Source of the DNA: Halomonas sp.
GTDB taxonomy: Bacteria > Pseudomonadota > Gammaproteobacteria > Pseudomonadales > Halomonadaceae
Length of the DNA: 57,829 bases
Assembly (NCBI RefSeq): GCF_029263665.1
Contig: NZ_JAJUFQ010000026.1
Span: 1 to 57,829, forward strand
Reading direction: 5' to 3'
Under the pieces are notes generated by a model, which saw nothing but the letters and a program-made list of their open reading frames with translations, searched no databases and was not told the DNA's origin. Shown here in pieces: positions 41,344 through 50,109 of this stretch; position 1 is the first letter of the stretch; every line of letters begins with the position of its first letter. The translations under genes and the position numbers were made by a program.

Positions 41344-42849
41344 ATGGAACCTATTCTCACTGGCCTCGGCATTCTGACCGATCCCGTCGCCATCGCCGTC
41401 ATTCTGCTGGGCACCGTTGTCGGGGTGCTGGTCGGTGCACTGCCAGGGCTCAGCTCCTCAATGGCCGTGGCACTGTTACTCCCGTTCACGATCTACCTTG
41501 ACCCGATCCCTGCCATCTCCATGCTCGCAGCGCTGTATTGTGCCGGTACTTTTGGCGGGTCCATCACCGCGATATTGATCAATGCACCGGGTGCACCGCC
41601 CGCCGCCGCCACAGCTTTCGACGGTTTCCCGATGGCCCAGAAGGGCGAGGCGGGACGAGCCCTGGGCATGGCAGCCGTTTCCAGTGTCATCGGCGGTATT
41701 CTGTCGTTGGTCGTCATGGTCCTGGCGGCACCGGCTCTGGCACGCATTGCTCACTCCTTCGGTCCACCGGAATACTTTGCTCTCGCCATCTTCGGTCTCT
41801 CCATGCTGGCATCGATCAGCGGCAAGTCTCCGGTGAAGAATCTCATCGGTGGCGCGCTGGGCTTGTTGATTGCCACCGTCGGTGTCGACCTGACCACCGG
41901 CGTCGAGCGTTTCACCTTCGGCGTCCCCCAGCTCTACGAAGGCATCAGCTTCATTCCGATTCTCATCGGTCTGTTTGCTGTCGCCGAGCTGCTCTCCCAG
42001 GCCGATGTCGTCGACCGAGCCATGGACCGTATTGCACTGAAGGCCATCAAGCTGCCCTCCAGAGACGATTTCAAGCGAGTATGGAAGACCATTCTGCGCT
42101 CTTCCGGTATCGGTACCTTCATCGGCATTCTGCCTGCTGAAGGCAGCACCATGGCCGCCATGATCGGCTACAACGAGGCACGACGCTGGTCCAAGCATGG
42201 TGACAAGTTCGGCACTGGCGAGATCGAAGGTATCGCCGGCCCAGAAGCCGCCAACAATGCAGCAACAGGCGGCTCCATGGTGCCGACCTTGGCCCTTGGC
42301 ATTCCTGGCTCAGCCACCGCTGCTGTCATTCTGGGCGGTCTGCAGATTCATGGCATACGTCCGGGCAGCTACCTGTTCGAGAACCAACCCGAACTGCTGT
42401 ATTCCATCTTTGCCGCCATGCTGGTCGCCAACCTGGTGTTTCTGGTTTTCGGCCTGGTCGGCGCCAGACTGTTCTCTCGCATCTCGCTGATCCCAAGAAC
42501 GTTCCTGTGGCCAACCGTCTTCGCTCTTTGCGTCGTCGGTGCCTACGGCGTCAATCAGAGCCTGGTCGATGTCACTATCATGCTGATCACAGGATTCATC
42601 GGGTTCTGGCTGAAGCGCTACGGGTTCGGTGCCGCCCCCATCATCATGGGCGTTGTCCTTGGTTCACTGGTAGAAAACTCCCTCGCGCAATCGCTGATCA
42701 TCTTCGACCAGGACGCTTCTCGCTTCCTGGAGCGACCTATCGCGCTCGGCTTCTTCCTGCTCGCCTTCCTGAGCATCTTTGCCAAGCCGATATCCAACGG
42801 ATTGAAAGGCCTGAAGAGACGCAGAGCCGTCAACGGAGGGCATAGCTGA
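41344..42849 (+). CDS. TTT transporter large membrane subunit, TctA family
   Basis: 501 residues from the ATG at 41344 (GAGGAAG upstream); the frame's longer upstream extension overlaps tctB and is not used. About twelve helices with the TctA signatures GTVVGVLVGALPGLSSSMAVALLLP and LINAPGAPPAAATAFDGFPMAQKGEAGRALG near the start, and the repeat-like GSMVPTLALGIPGSATAAVILGGLQIHGIRPG. It is the transport core using an ion gradient to import the carboxylate bound by TctC. It overlaps the SDR gene by one base. Confidence 0.95.
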   Translation: MEPILTGLGILTDPVAIAVILLGTVVGVLVGALPGLSSSMAVALLLPFTIYLDPIPAISMLAALYCAGTFGGSITAILINAPGAPPAAATAFDGFPMAQKGEAGRALGMAAVSSVIGGILSLVVMVLAAPALARIAHSFGPPEYFALAIFGLSMLASISGKSPVKNLIGGALGLLIATVGVDLTTGVERFTFGVPQLYEGISFIPILIGLFAVAELLSQADVVDRAMDRIALKAIKLPSRDDFKRVWKTILRSSGIGTFIGILPAEGSTMAAMIGYNEARRWSKHGDKFGTGEIEGIAGPEAANNAATGGSMVPTLALGIPGSATAAVILGGLQIHGIRPGSYLFENQPELLYSIFAAMLVANLVFLVFGLVGARLFSRISLIPRTFLWPTVFALCVVGAYGVNQSLVDVTIMLITGFIGFWLKRYGFGAAPIIMGVVLGSLVENSLAQSLIIFDQDASRFLERPIALGFFLLAFLSIFAKPISNGLKGLKRRRAVNGGHS

Positions 42850-43604
42850 TGACATCCTCGCTCCCCCTTCGTGGCCGCGTCGCCCTGGTAACCGGAGGGA
42901 CACGCAACATCGGACGTTGCATTTGCCTGGAACTGGCACGGCAAGGCGCCGATGTGGCCGTCCTCGCCAGCCGCGACGGTGAAGACATGGTCCGCACTCT
43001 TCAGGACATCGAGTCCCTTGGCCGCCAGGCCATTGGCCTGTGCGCCGATGTATCGTCTGCCGAGGCGATGGAGCAGGCGTTGCAGCAGCTCGAACGCCGC
43101 TTCTCGCAGCTCGATATTCTCGTCTGCTGTGCAGCCATCCGACCTCATCAGCCAGTGGATGACCTGACGCCAGATGCCTGGCGGCAGGTCATGGCCGTCA
43201 ATCTGGATGGCCCCTTTCTGGCGACGAGGGCGGCATTACCACTACTGTCAGCCTCGGATCAGGGCGCCATCATCACCTTCGGTGGTGTCAGCGCTCACCT
43301 CGGTGCTGCGGAACGCGCCAGTGTGATCGCCTCGAAGATGGGGGTCGTCGGACTGACCCGCGCTCTGGCCGTGGAGCTGGCAGAGCGTGGCATCACCGCC
43401 AACTGTGTTGTCCCCGGGCAGATCGATACGCAACGCCCCATCAACTCGCCCGCACCACAACTCGCGTCCGGGTCCAAGGCGGCTGCCCAACGCCTTGGCA
43501 GACCACAGGAAGTGGCCTCCATGGTTGCTTACCTGGCAGGCCCCGATGCCCGTTACATCACAGGTCAGACGCTGCATATCAACGGTGGTCGTTACCTTGG
43601 GTAA
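42849..43604 (+). CDS. SDR-fold protein with catalytic Ser and Tyr replaced
   Basis: 251 residues of the classical short-chain dehydrogenase/reductase fold: NAD(P) motif VTGGTRNIG (14-22), CCAAI in place of NNAG (93-97), Asn118 in AVNLDGP and C-terminal PGQIDT plus TGQTLHINGG. The catalytic Tyr of YxxxK is Val159 (SVIASK, Lys163 kept), and the catalytic Ser 13 residues earlier is Gly146 (ITFGGVS). The fold and cofactor site are otherwise complete. It could be a catalytically altered or non-catalytic SDR, or use other residues. Coupled to tctA (TGATG) with GGAGGG upstream, so it belongs to the TTT island and probably acts on the imported acid or a derivative. Confidence 0.88.
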   Translation: MTSSLPLRGRVALVTGGTRNIGRCICLELARQGADVAVLASRDGEDMVRTLQDIESLGRQAIGLCADVSSAEAMEQALQQLERRFSQLDILVCCAAIRPHQPVDDLTPDAWRQVMAVNLDGPFLATRAALPLLSASDQGAIITFGGVSAHLGAAERASVIASKMGVVGLTRALAVELAERGITANCVVPGQIDTQRPINSPAPQLASGSKAAAQRLGRPQEVASMVAYLAGPDARYITGQTLHINGGRYLG

Positions 43605-43608
43605 TCCA

Positions 43609-44703
43609 ATGGACAACCGCCCTCCTCTCCACGCCAGCGAGAAGCGATCAGAGGCTCCTGCACCGCTTGTCAGGACACTCATTCTCCCTGCCATCGCGGC
43701 AACACTGGGCGGCTACCTGTGGCAGACCCTGGGATTGCCTCTGGGCTGGCTGATGGGCTCGGCGCTCATGGTCGGCGGGCTGGCATTGAGCGGCTTATCC
43801 ATCCAGATGCCCAAGCCGCTGCATCGTGGCGGGCTTCTGATCGTGGGTTCCAGCGTAGGGTTGTGGGTGACTCCCGAAGTGGCCTCGCAGATGCTCGCGT
43901 GGTTGCCTGTCATGCTGCTTTCCGCCGCACTGGGAATTGTCCTGGCCATCGGCCTGACACCTCTTTTCGCTCGTGTATCGGGCCTCGACACGGCGACAGC
44001 CTACTTCTGCCTGCTGCCAGGCGGCGTGATCGAGATGGCAGAAATCGGCGAACGTTATTCTGCCAACCGTGCCGCCATCGCCGCTCTACATGCCACACGC
44101 GTCGGCCTCATCGTCACGCTGATCCCGGCCATTGCCCAGCACTATGGACATCAGATGCCGGGGCTTTCCGACAGTGGCCACCCTTTGCCAGCTCCCCTGC
44201 TGCTCGCTGTTCTCGGGCTGTCCATGCTGGCCAGTATCGTCACCTCACGTCGCGGTATGCCATCCGCCTGGCTGCTGACGCCCTTGATCATCAGTGGCGT
44301 CATGTCAGGGGCAGAATTCACCAACAGCGGGCAGATGCCGGGGTGGCTGCTGATCATCGCTCAATTGATCGTCGGCTTCAGCCTGGGCGCCAAATTCAAG
44401 CGTGAATCCCTGCTCGCACTGCCTCGCGCGCTGGTTACCGGCATTGTCATCCTGCTGGTGATCGGCTCACTGGTGTCCGGTGCGGCGCTGATCTTCGCGC
44501 TGTTCAGCGAAGGCGAGACCGCCATGACCCTCGTGCTGAGCTTTGCCGTAGGCGGCATGGCGGAAATGACCCTTACCGCCAAGGTACTGGGCCAGAACGC
44601 CGCCCTGGTGGCGGCCTTTCATGCTGTCCGTGCTGTCACCGTCAATCTCTTCGCAGGGCCTCTCTGGGCGAGGCTCACCCGCAACTCCACCACTGATGAA
44701 TGA
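43609..44703 (+). CDS. AbrB-family membrane protein (PF05145-like)
   Basis: 364 residues from the ATG at 43609; a longer in-frame extension overlaps the SDR gene and is rejected. About ten hydrophobic helices in two repeats, with the family motif GWLMGSALMVGGLALSG early and the second repeat LPGGVIEMAEIGERYSANRAAIAALHATRVGLIV mirrored at the end by FAVGGMAEMTLTAKVLGQNAALVAAFHAVRAVTVN. Members are named AbrB from ammonia-monooxygenase regulators but are membrane proteins, possibly transporters. It lies within the TTT operon, suggesting transport or sensing of a related acid. Overlaps the MmgE/PrpD gene by 4 bases. Confidence 0.85.
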   Translation: MDNRPPLHASEKRSEAPAPLVRTLILPAIAATLGGYLWQTLGLPLGWLMGSALMVGGLALSGLSIQMPKPLHRGGLLIVGSSVGLWVTPEVASQMLAWLPVMLLSAALGIVLAIGLTPLFARVSGLDTATAYFCLLPGGVIEMAEIGERYSANRAAIAALHATRVGLIVTLIPAIAQHYGHQMPGLSDSGHPLPAPLLLAVLGLSMLASIVTSRRGMPSAWLLTPLIISGVMSGAEFTNSGQMPGWLLIIAQLIVGFSLGAKFKRESLLALPRALVTGIVILLVIGSLVSGAALIFALFSEGETAMTLVLSFAVGGMAEMTLTAKVLGQNAALVAAFHAVRAVTVNLFAGPLWARLTRNSTTDE

Positions 44704-46148
44704 TCCCGGAGGACCATGTGTCTGTTACCCGTAATATCTTTGCTGAAATGCCAGAAAATACCGAAATCACCGCTCGGGCAGCCGCTTTCATAGAGCAGGT
44801 AAAGTTCGCGGATATTCCCGACGAGGCACTGAAGATCGGCAAGCGCTGTCTGTTGGATGGGTTGGGCCTGTTCGTCGCGGGCTCAGAAGAACACTCGGTA
44901 CGTATGCTGGCCGAAGATGCAGCCGAGGCCGGCGGCCGCGAGGACGCTCTATTGCTGGGGTTGGCAAACCAGCGCGGCCCCGTCGCGCTTGCCGCTCGGG
45001 TGCTGGGCACCGCAGGTCACGCTCATGACTGGGATGACAGCCAGGTCAGCCTGGATCCCGCACATATCTATGGTCTTCTCACTCACCCGACAATCCCGCC
45101 GCTGACAGCCAGTCTGGTGATGAGCCAACGATTGGGCGCGGTCAGCGGAGAACGCTTCATGGAGGCTTTCCTGACGGGATTCGAGGTGGAATGCAAGATT
45201 TCGGAATGGATGCTGCCCCAACACTATATGCAGGGAATGCACTCCAGCGGCACCGTCGGCACCTTTGGCGCCTTCGCCAGCGCTGCCAAGCTTTTGGGCC
45301 TCGAAGGCGAGCGTCTGCGTCATGGCTTCGGTATCGCCGCCAGCCTGGCCGCAGGCATTCGCTGCAACTTCGGCACCATGACCAAGCCCCTGCATGTTGG
45401 CCGAGCATCGGAAAATGGCGTCACTGCTGCGCTTCTTGCCCAGCGAGGCTTCACCGCTGACCCCGAAGCACTGGATGGTCCCTGGGGGTTCATGGCTGTC
45501 CATGGCGGCGGCGCCAGCGCAGACAAACTGAAACAGGGGTTCGGCAAGACCTGGTCCATCCTTGATCCCGGTGTCTCCATCAAACCCTATCCGTGTGGTG
45601 TACTGACCCATCCGACCATCGACCTCATGCTGCGACTGGTCACCGAGGCCGACATTCAACCGGAGGACATCGATACTGTCGTGGTACATGCCGGTTCCAA
45701 CATCCTCAATCCGATTCGCTACCCGATTGCGGCCAATCATCTGCAGGCAAAGTTCTCCCTGCCCGCCGCCCTGGCGATGATTGCCTTGAACCGACAGGCC
45801 GGCAAGGTCGAGTTCTCTGACGAGTTTGTCGCCTCGGATGCCATGCAGGCCATGCAGCACCGAGTACGCACACAGCTGGATCCCGACATCGAGGCTCAGG
45901 GCTTCGACAAGATGCGCTCGCGTATCACGATAGAACTGAACAACGGCGAAAGCGTCAGTGGCTGGGCAGACGAGCGTTATCGTGGTGGGCCGGAAAACCC
46001 ATTGAGCGATGCCGAACTCGAAGCCAAGGTTCGCTCGTGCTGCGCGGGTGTTCTTGCTGATGATGCGCAGGATGCGCTGATCACTGCAGCCTGGTCCATT
46101 ACCGATCTCAGCGACGTCGCCAGCATTGCACGCCAGCTTCAGGGCTAG
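44700..46148 (+). CDS. MmgE/PrpD-family protein
   Basis: 482 residues. N-terminal helical domain with KRCLLDGLGLFVAGS, the conserved GTAGHAHDWDDSQVSLDPAHIYGLLTHPTIPP and a C-terminal domain with PYPCGVLTHPTIDLMLRL and QAKFSLPAALAM. MmgE/PrpD proteins include 2-methylcitrate dehydratase and cis-aconitate decarboxylase, acting on tricarboxylates. Fits well with the TTT transporter. Start is uncertain: the ATG at 44700 overlaps the AbrB stop but a GTG at 44718 has the better ribosome site (GGAGG). The substrate is not known. Confidence 0.9.
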   Translation: MIPEDHVSVTRNIFAEMPENTEITARAAAFIEQVKFADIPDEALKIGKRCLLDGLGLFVAGSEEHSVRMLAEDAAEAGGREDALLLGLANQRGPVALAARVLGTAGHAHDWDDSQVSLDPAHIYGLLTHPTIPPLTASLVMSQRLGAVSGERFMEAFLTGFEVECKISEWMLPQHYMQGMHSSGTVGTFGAFASAAKLLGLEGERLRHGFGIAASLAAGIRCNFGTMTKPLHVGRASENGVTAALLAQRGFTADPEALDGPWGFMAVHGGGASADKLKQGFGKTWSILDPGVSIKPYPCGVLTHPTIDLMLRLVTEADIQPEDIDTVVVHAGSNILNPIRYPIAANHLQAKFSLPAALAMIALNRQAGKVEFSDEFVASDAMQAMQHRVRTQLDPDIEAQGFDKMRSRITIELNNGESVSGWADERYRGGPENPLSDAELEAKVRSCCAGVLADDAQDALITAAWSITDLSDVASIARQLQG

Positions 46149-46210
46149 CTCCCCTATCGAGCAGCATTTGTGCATCCAAGCATTCGTTCATTGACAAGCA
46201 TGCATGACAG

Positions 46211-46231
46211 AGGGCACCAGACTGGTGCCCT
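46211..46231. terminator. Hairpin between converging MmgE/PrpD and hydrolase genes
   Basis: AGGGCACCA (46211-46219) pairs with TGGTGCCCT (46223-46231) over a 3-base loop, 9 perfect pairs. Bidirectional end of both transcripts. Confidence 0.7.
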
Positions 46232-46261
46232 AGCTCATTCCCGCTCCCCAATCGAACGCTT

Positions 46262-47938
46262 TCACTCACCAGAAGACATAAACCCCACCAGTCGTTCACT
46301 GTCCTGCGCCGTCCATCCGCGCGGGTCAGTCACCATTGCCCAGGCATGGGTATATTCCTGCACCGAGTAGTTATGCCCATGCCCTGGCGGTGTGTCACCG
46401 GCAGACAGCATGTCCATCGCGACCTCGAAGAAAGACACCACCGGTACCCACTCGAACAGTGGCGAGACATCCGGCCCCCTTGGCGGCTTCATCCAGTTGG
46501 GTTCGCGGTACCACATGCGTTCATTGAAGAAGGAAATCGCATCGGAGGGATTGACGACATAGGCAATGCGTACCGGCCCCCACTCCTGGCCTTCCGCATG
46601 TCGCTGCCCTTGCGGGCCGAACACACGGACCAGCGAACCATCTTCAAACTCCGGCTGCCAGGCAGGCGAATCACCATGAGGACGACGCTGGATACGTCGC
46701 CACATGGTGTTGCGAAAGGTCGGCCCGGCCCACACAGCGCCTTGGATGGGATGATTGATGAAGGCATTCAGCGGTGCAGAGTTTTCCGAACCCAGCGATC
46801 CCAGGCTCAAGCCGAACAGGTAGAGTCGGGGACGTTCCGCTTCCGGCAGGGTCTTCCAGTATTCATAGATCACATTGAAGACGATGGAAGCCGACTCCTG
46901 AGCCCGGCCAGGCTCGAGAATCAGCGAGAACGGGCTGGGCAGATAGGAATACTGCACGCCAACGATGGCGGTATCGCCACCATACATGTACTCCAGCGGC
47001 GCCAGGGCCCCATTCTGCAACCAGCCGGTCCCCGTCGGGGTCGCAATGACCAGCAGCTCCCGCGAAAATGCCCCTGTGCGTTGCAGCTCCCGCAGCGCCA
47101 GTTCGGCCTGCTGCTCTGTCTCATCAGCCGACCGCAGGCCGACATAGGCGCGTATCGGCTCCATGGCAGGCTGGCCGGAAAAGGCAGAGATATCTGCTGC
47201 ACGTGGCCCCTGACCCACATAGAGCTTCCCGGCCTTGCCCAGCAGATCCCAGGAAATCAGAGATTCAGTGCTGCCAGATCGAGTCGCTTGAACAGGCGGC
47301 TCGACCCCCGGAGGATCACTGATATCCACTGCAGCCTGCACTTGGTCGATTGCGGTAATTGCATAACTGACCAGGGTGCCATTGACGGCATTGACCAACA
47401 GCGCAAGGAAGACCACCACCCCGACCAGCGATGCCACACGCCGGCGAATATAGCGCCTTGGAAAGGCTGCCGCTGCACGTATTCCCCACACCAGCCCGGC
47501 TCCCAGAAGCAGCAGCAGGGCCACCACGCCAACGGCAACCAGCACAATCCGTACGTAATACTCACTCTCCACGGGAGGCATGCCCATCAGTTGCCGGGTG
47601 GAATTCTGCCAGTCCGAGGCATGCCAGAGATGGAATGCCAGATACACCACAATGAAGATGACCAGAACCCAGAACAGGCCAGGCCGCCAGCGGTCACGAA
47701 TGGTGGGCAGCTCCATGAAGCGCCACAGCCAGCTCATGACCAGCCCGAGCCCATAGCCCAAGGCAAACGAAAAGCCGGTCAATATGGCCTGGAACAACCA
47801 CGGGCGAGGGACAAGCGAAGGCATGAACGTCAAGGCACACAGCAGGCCGCCGAGAAAGAGCCCCGCCAACGATGGGTGATACCAACGCCGGCCTGCCGGG
47901 CGTACCGATACATGTTGTTTTACTGAAGGCTTCAACAT
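46262..47938 (-). CDS. Membrane-anchored alpha/beta hydrolase (Abhydrolase_9-type)
   Basis: 558 residues. Four to five N-terminal membrane helices (within residues 20-200) are followed by a large soluble domain. It contains the PF10081-like pattern with LYLFGLSLGSLGSENS (nucleophile elbow GLSLGS), VWAGPTFRNTMWR and VVSFFEVAMDMLSAGDTPPGHGHNY (catalytic His region). This layout matches the bacterial integral-membrane alpha/beta hydrolases, whose substrates are unknown. Monocistronic; the purine-rich AAAGGA lies directly against the start, so initiation may be weak. Confidence 0.85.
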   Translation of the reverse strand: MLKPSVKQHVSVRPAGRRWYHPSLAGLFLGGLLCALTFMPSLVPRPWLFQAILTGFSFALGYGLGLVMSWLWRFMELPTIRDRWRPGLFWVLVIFIVVYLAFHLWHASDWQNSTRQLMGMPPVESEYYVRIVLVAVGVVALLLLLGAGLVWGIRAAAAFPRRYIRRRVASLVGVVVFLALLVNAVNGTLVSYAITAIDQVQAAVDISDPPGVEPPVQATRSGSTESLISWDLLGKAGKLYVGQGPRAADISAFSGQPAMEPIRAYVGLRSADETEQQAELALRELQRTGAFSRELLVIATPTGTGWLQNGALAPLEYMYGGDTAIVGVQYSYLPSPFSLILEPGRAQESASIVFNVIYEYWKTLPEAERPRLYLFGLSLGSLGSENSAPLNAFINHPIQGAVWAGPTFRNTMWRRIQRRPHGDSPAWQPEFEDGSLVRVFGPQGQRHAEGQEWGPVRIAYVVNPSDAISFFNERMWYREPNWMKPPRGPDVSPLFEWVPVVSFFEVAMDMLSAGDTPPGHGHNYSVQEYTHAWAMVTDPRGWTAQDSERLVGFMSSGE

Positions 47939-48233
47939 TCCTTTGCCTATCCTTTTATCTCGTCCTGCCGTTTATCTTGCCCTGACATTCAGACGGGTCG
48001 CTGTCGGCAAAAATGCCATGGATAAAGAAAGAGCGGTCTGGCAACACCAATAGATGAGCACCGTTGAATTCACCTGAAAGTCGCTGTCATTTCAGCTCTT
48101 TCATCAGTAACCTGGCTTTTCAATGATGACTTTTTTCTTTCATATTTGATCAAAGAGGAATATCGCTTCGCCCTTATCCGTCTTACATTGTTGTAGTTCA
48201 TCACCATGGACTGAAACAAGGAAGGATAAGGTC

Positions 48234-50045
48234 ATGAAAACCCCTGCCACACTACTGGCCTCAGCGCTCTTTACCCTGAGCCTGACGGGACCGGTATACG
48301 CCTCTAGTGAGTCCGATGCCGCCACTACCGGCACGCTCAAGCATGATGAAATCCTCACTATCCTGGAGACTCATGCCAAGGAGGTTCCCCCGAGCTTCAA
48401 TGATTTTCTGCAGCAAGTGAGCGGTGAAAGCGACAATACCGCCCTGCAGTCGGCCATCGAAGGCTATCTGAACGGAGAAACCCTTGAGGGCGACGATTTC
48501 ACCAACCTTTATCGCCTGCTGGGCATCTATACCCGCCTGCATTACGGCGACGATGTCGTCGACCTGCTCGGTGAAATGGTCGCCATTCCCACCGACAAGA
48601 AAGGTGATGCTCCACAATACGAAAACCCCGGCATCATTCAATTCGGTGAGTTGATCAAGGCCAAGGCCGAGGAATTCGGCCTGCAGTTCCGCAACGTGGA
48701 CAACCGCATCTTCGAGGTCGAGCTGCCCGGCAGCACGGATGAAGCCTTCGGCATCCTGACCCATGGCGATACCGTACCCGCCGAAGACAGCTGGACCCTG
48801 GACGATGGCACCGAGCTCAATCCTCGTGAGATGACGCTCAAGGACGGCAAGCTCTATGGTCGTGGCACTGAAGACGACAAGGCCTCCATCGCTGCGGCCC
48901 TGTATGCCATGAAGACCATCAAGGAAAATGATGTGCCGCTCAAGCGCACCATGCGCCTGATGATCGAGACCACCGAAGAAACCGGCGGCGAAGGCTTCAC
49001 CTATTACAAGGAAGTCAACGCCAAGGAAAACCAGGAACTGCCAGCCTATAACATCGTGCTCGACAGCGGCTATCCGGCAGTGATCGCAGAAAATGGGTTT
49101 GGCACCATCACTACCGATTTCCCACTCGTGGAAGGTAGTGGAGAAAGCGCTGGAGAAAGTTCCGGAGAAAGTTCTGGAGAAAGTTCAGGCGAAGGCCCCG
49201 AGATCGTCGAAGTCACGGGTGGCCTGGCCAGCAACCAGATTCCCGAAACCGCGGTAGCGACCATCCAAGCCGATGACCCGGAAGCCGTGAGCGAGACCCT
49301 GCGTGCCGAAGGCGAAGCTTATGTCGAAGCCAACGGTGGTGACTTCCAGGTGATGTCCGACGTCGAGGGCGACCAGGTCACGCTGACCGTCAAGGGCAAG
49401 TCCGCTCACTCCTCGAAGCCGGACTCCGGCCTCAACCCCGTGCCGCGCCTGGCCGGGCTGCTGGCAGAATCCGAGGTTCCCTTCCAGGACAACCACTACA
49501 CCGCGGCCATGCATTACCTGAACGACAACTATGGGCTGGATTACCACGGCGAAAAGCTGGGTGTGGCCTATGAGCATGAGTTCATGGGACCGCTGCTGGT
49601 GTCACCGACTTTCCTGCAATTGACTGACGATCATCTGAACGTTGCCGTCAACGTGAGGGCTCCTGCGGGAGACCGCTCCCCCGAAGAACTGGCCAATGCG
49701 ATCAGCGAGAAGCTGAATGCCTATGCCGAGGAACAAGGCTCCGACATGCAGGTCGCCGTGGAAATCGACGACTGGATGCTGCGCGATCCTCAAGGCGCCT
49801 GGTTGCAGACCCTGCTGAACATCTTCGGTGACACCACCGGCCTGCCCGCCGACCCGGTGTCTTCTGCCGGCAGCACCACCGCCAAGCTGTTGCCCAATGC
49901 CATCAACTTTGGCCCCTCCATGCCCGGCGAAGCCTACACCGGACATACCTCCGAGGAGTTCAAGAAAGTGGATAACCTGATGCTGGATATTCAGATGTTC
50001 ACCGAGATGTTTGCGCGGATCGGCAATCAACCGCAACTGGACTAG
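48234..50045 (+). CDS. Secreted M20-family dipeptidase, PepV-like
   Basis: 603 residues with a signal peptide (MKTPATLLASALFTLSLTGPVYA), unusual because PepV-type dipeptidases are normally cytosolic. An extra N-terminal helical segment (about 30-110) precedes the catalytic domain. Metal ligands: LTHGDTVPAEDSW (His177/Asp179), GRGTEDDKAS (Asp214/215), TTEETGGEG (Glu248/249), LDSGYPAV, and the C-terminal GEAYTGHTSEEF His. In the lid domain there is a repeat of GESS units (about residues 301-320), created by a 12-bp tandem array. It likely cleaves dipeptides in the periplasm. Good ribosome site (AAGGATAAGG). Confidence 0.88.
   Translation: MKTPATLLASALFTLSLTGPVYASSESDAATTGTLKHDEILTILETHAKEVPPSFNDFLQQVSGESDNTALQSAIEGYLNGETLEGDDFTNLYRLLGIYTRLHYGDDVVDLLGEMVAIPTDKKGDAPQYENPGIIQFGELIKAKAEEFGLQFRNVDNRIFEVELPGSTDEAFGILTHGDTVPAEDSWTLDDGTELNPREMTLKDGKLYGRGTEDDKASIAAALYAMKTIKENDVPLKRTMRLMIETTEETGGEGFTYYKEVNAKENQELPAYNIVLDSGYPAVIAENGFGTITTDFPLVEGSGESAGESSGESSGESSGEGPEIVEVTGGLASNQIPETAVATIQADDPEAVSETLRAEGEAYVEANGGDFQVMSDVEGDQVTLTVKGKSAHSSKPDSGLNPVPRLAGLLAESEVPFQDNHYTAAMHYLNDNYGLDYHGEKLGVAYEHEFMGPLLVSPTFLQLTDDHLNVAVNVRAPAGDRSPEELANAISEKLNAYAEEQGSDMQVAVEIDDWMLRDPQGAWLQTLLNIFGDTTGLPADPVSSAGSTTAKLLPNAINFGPSMPGEAYTGHTSEEFKKVDNLMLDIQMFTEMFARIGNQPQLD
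49134..49193. repeat. Five-copy in-frame 12-bp array in the dipeptidase
   Basis: Units start at 49134, 49146, 49158, 49170 and 49182 (for example AGTTCCGGAGAA), encoding GSGE-SAGE-SSGE-SSGE-SSGE. Located in the lid-domain loop, so it probably lengthens a flexible linker. Confidence 0.92.
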
Positions 50046-50058
50046 GGCTGGACTAATC
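50037..50058. repeat. Two-copy 11-bp array at the dipeptidase stop codon
   Basis: CTGGACTAGGG followed by CTGGACTAATC; the first contains the TAG stop (50043-50045). Confidence 0.6.
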
Positions 50059-50078
50059 CCTGGCTTTTCTACCCTCCT

Positions 50079-50103
50079 GCTGGGCGCCCATAAGGCGCCC
50101 AGC
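50079..50103. terminator. Strong bidirectional terminator
   Basis: GCTGGGCGCC (50079-50088) pairs with GGCGCCCAGC (50094-50103) over 5 bases, followed by TTCTTGTT. Between converging dipeptidase and MFS genes. Confidence 0.85.
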
Positions 50104-50109
50104 TTCTTG

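Noticed and set aside
43387..43608. Upstream extension of the AbrB-family gene into the SDR gene
   Set aside because: The extra 74 residues are a shadow of the SDR frame; the family-like sequence begins at the ATG at 43609.
44949..46175. Leftward 408-codon open frame opposite the MmgE/PrpD gene
   Set aside because: Shadow of a well-recognised gene; no domain, no ribosome site.
46346..47926. Rightward 526-codon open frame opposite the alpha/beta hydrolase
   Set aside because: Composition (His/Gln/Arg/Pro rich) is typical of a shadow frame; the leftward frame has membrane helices and the catalytic elbow.
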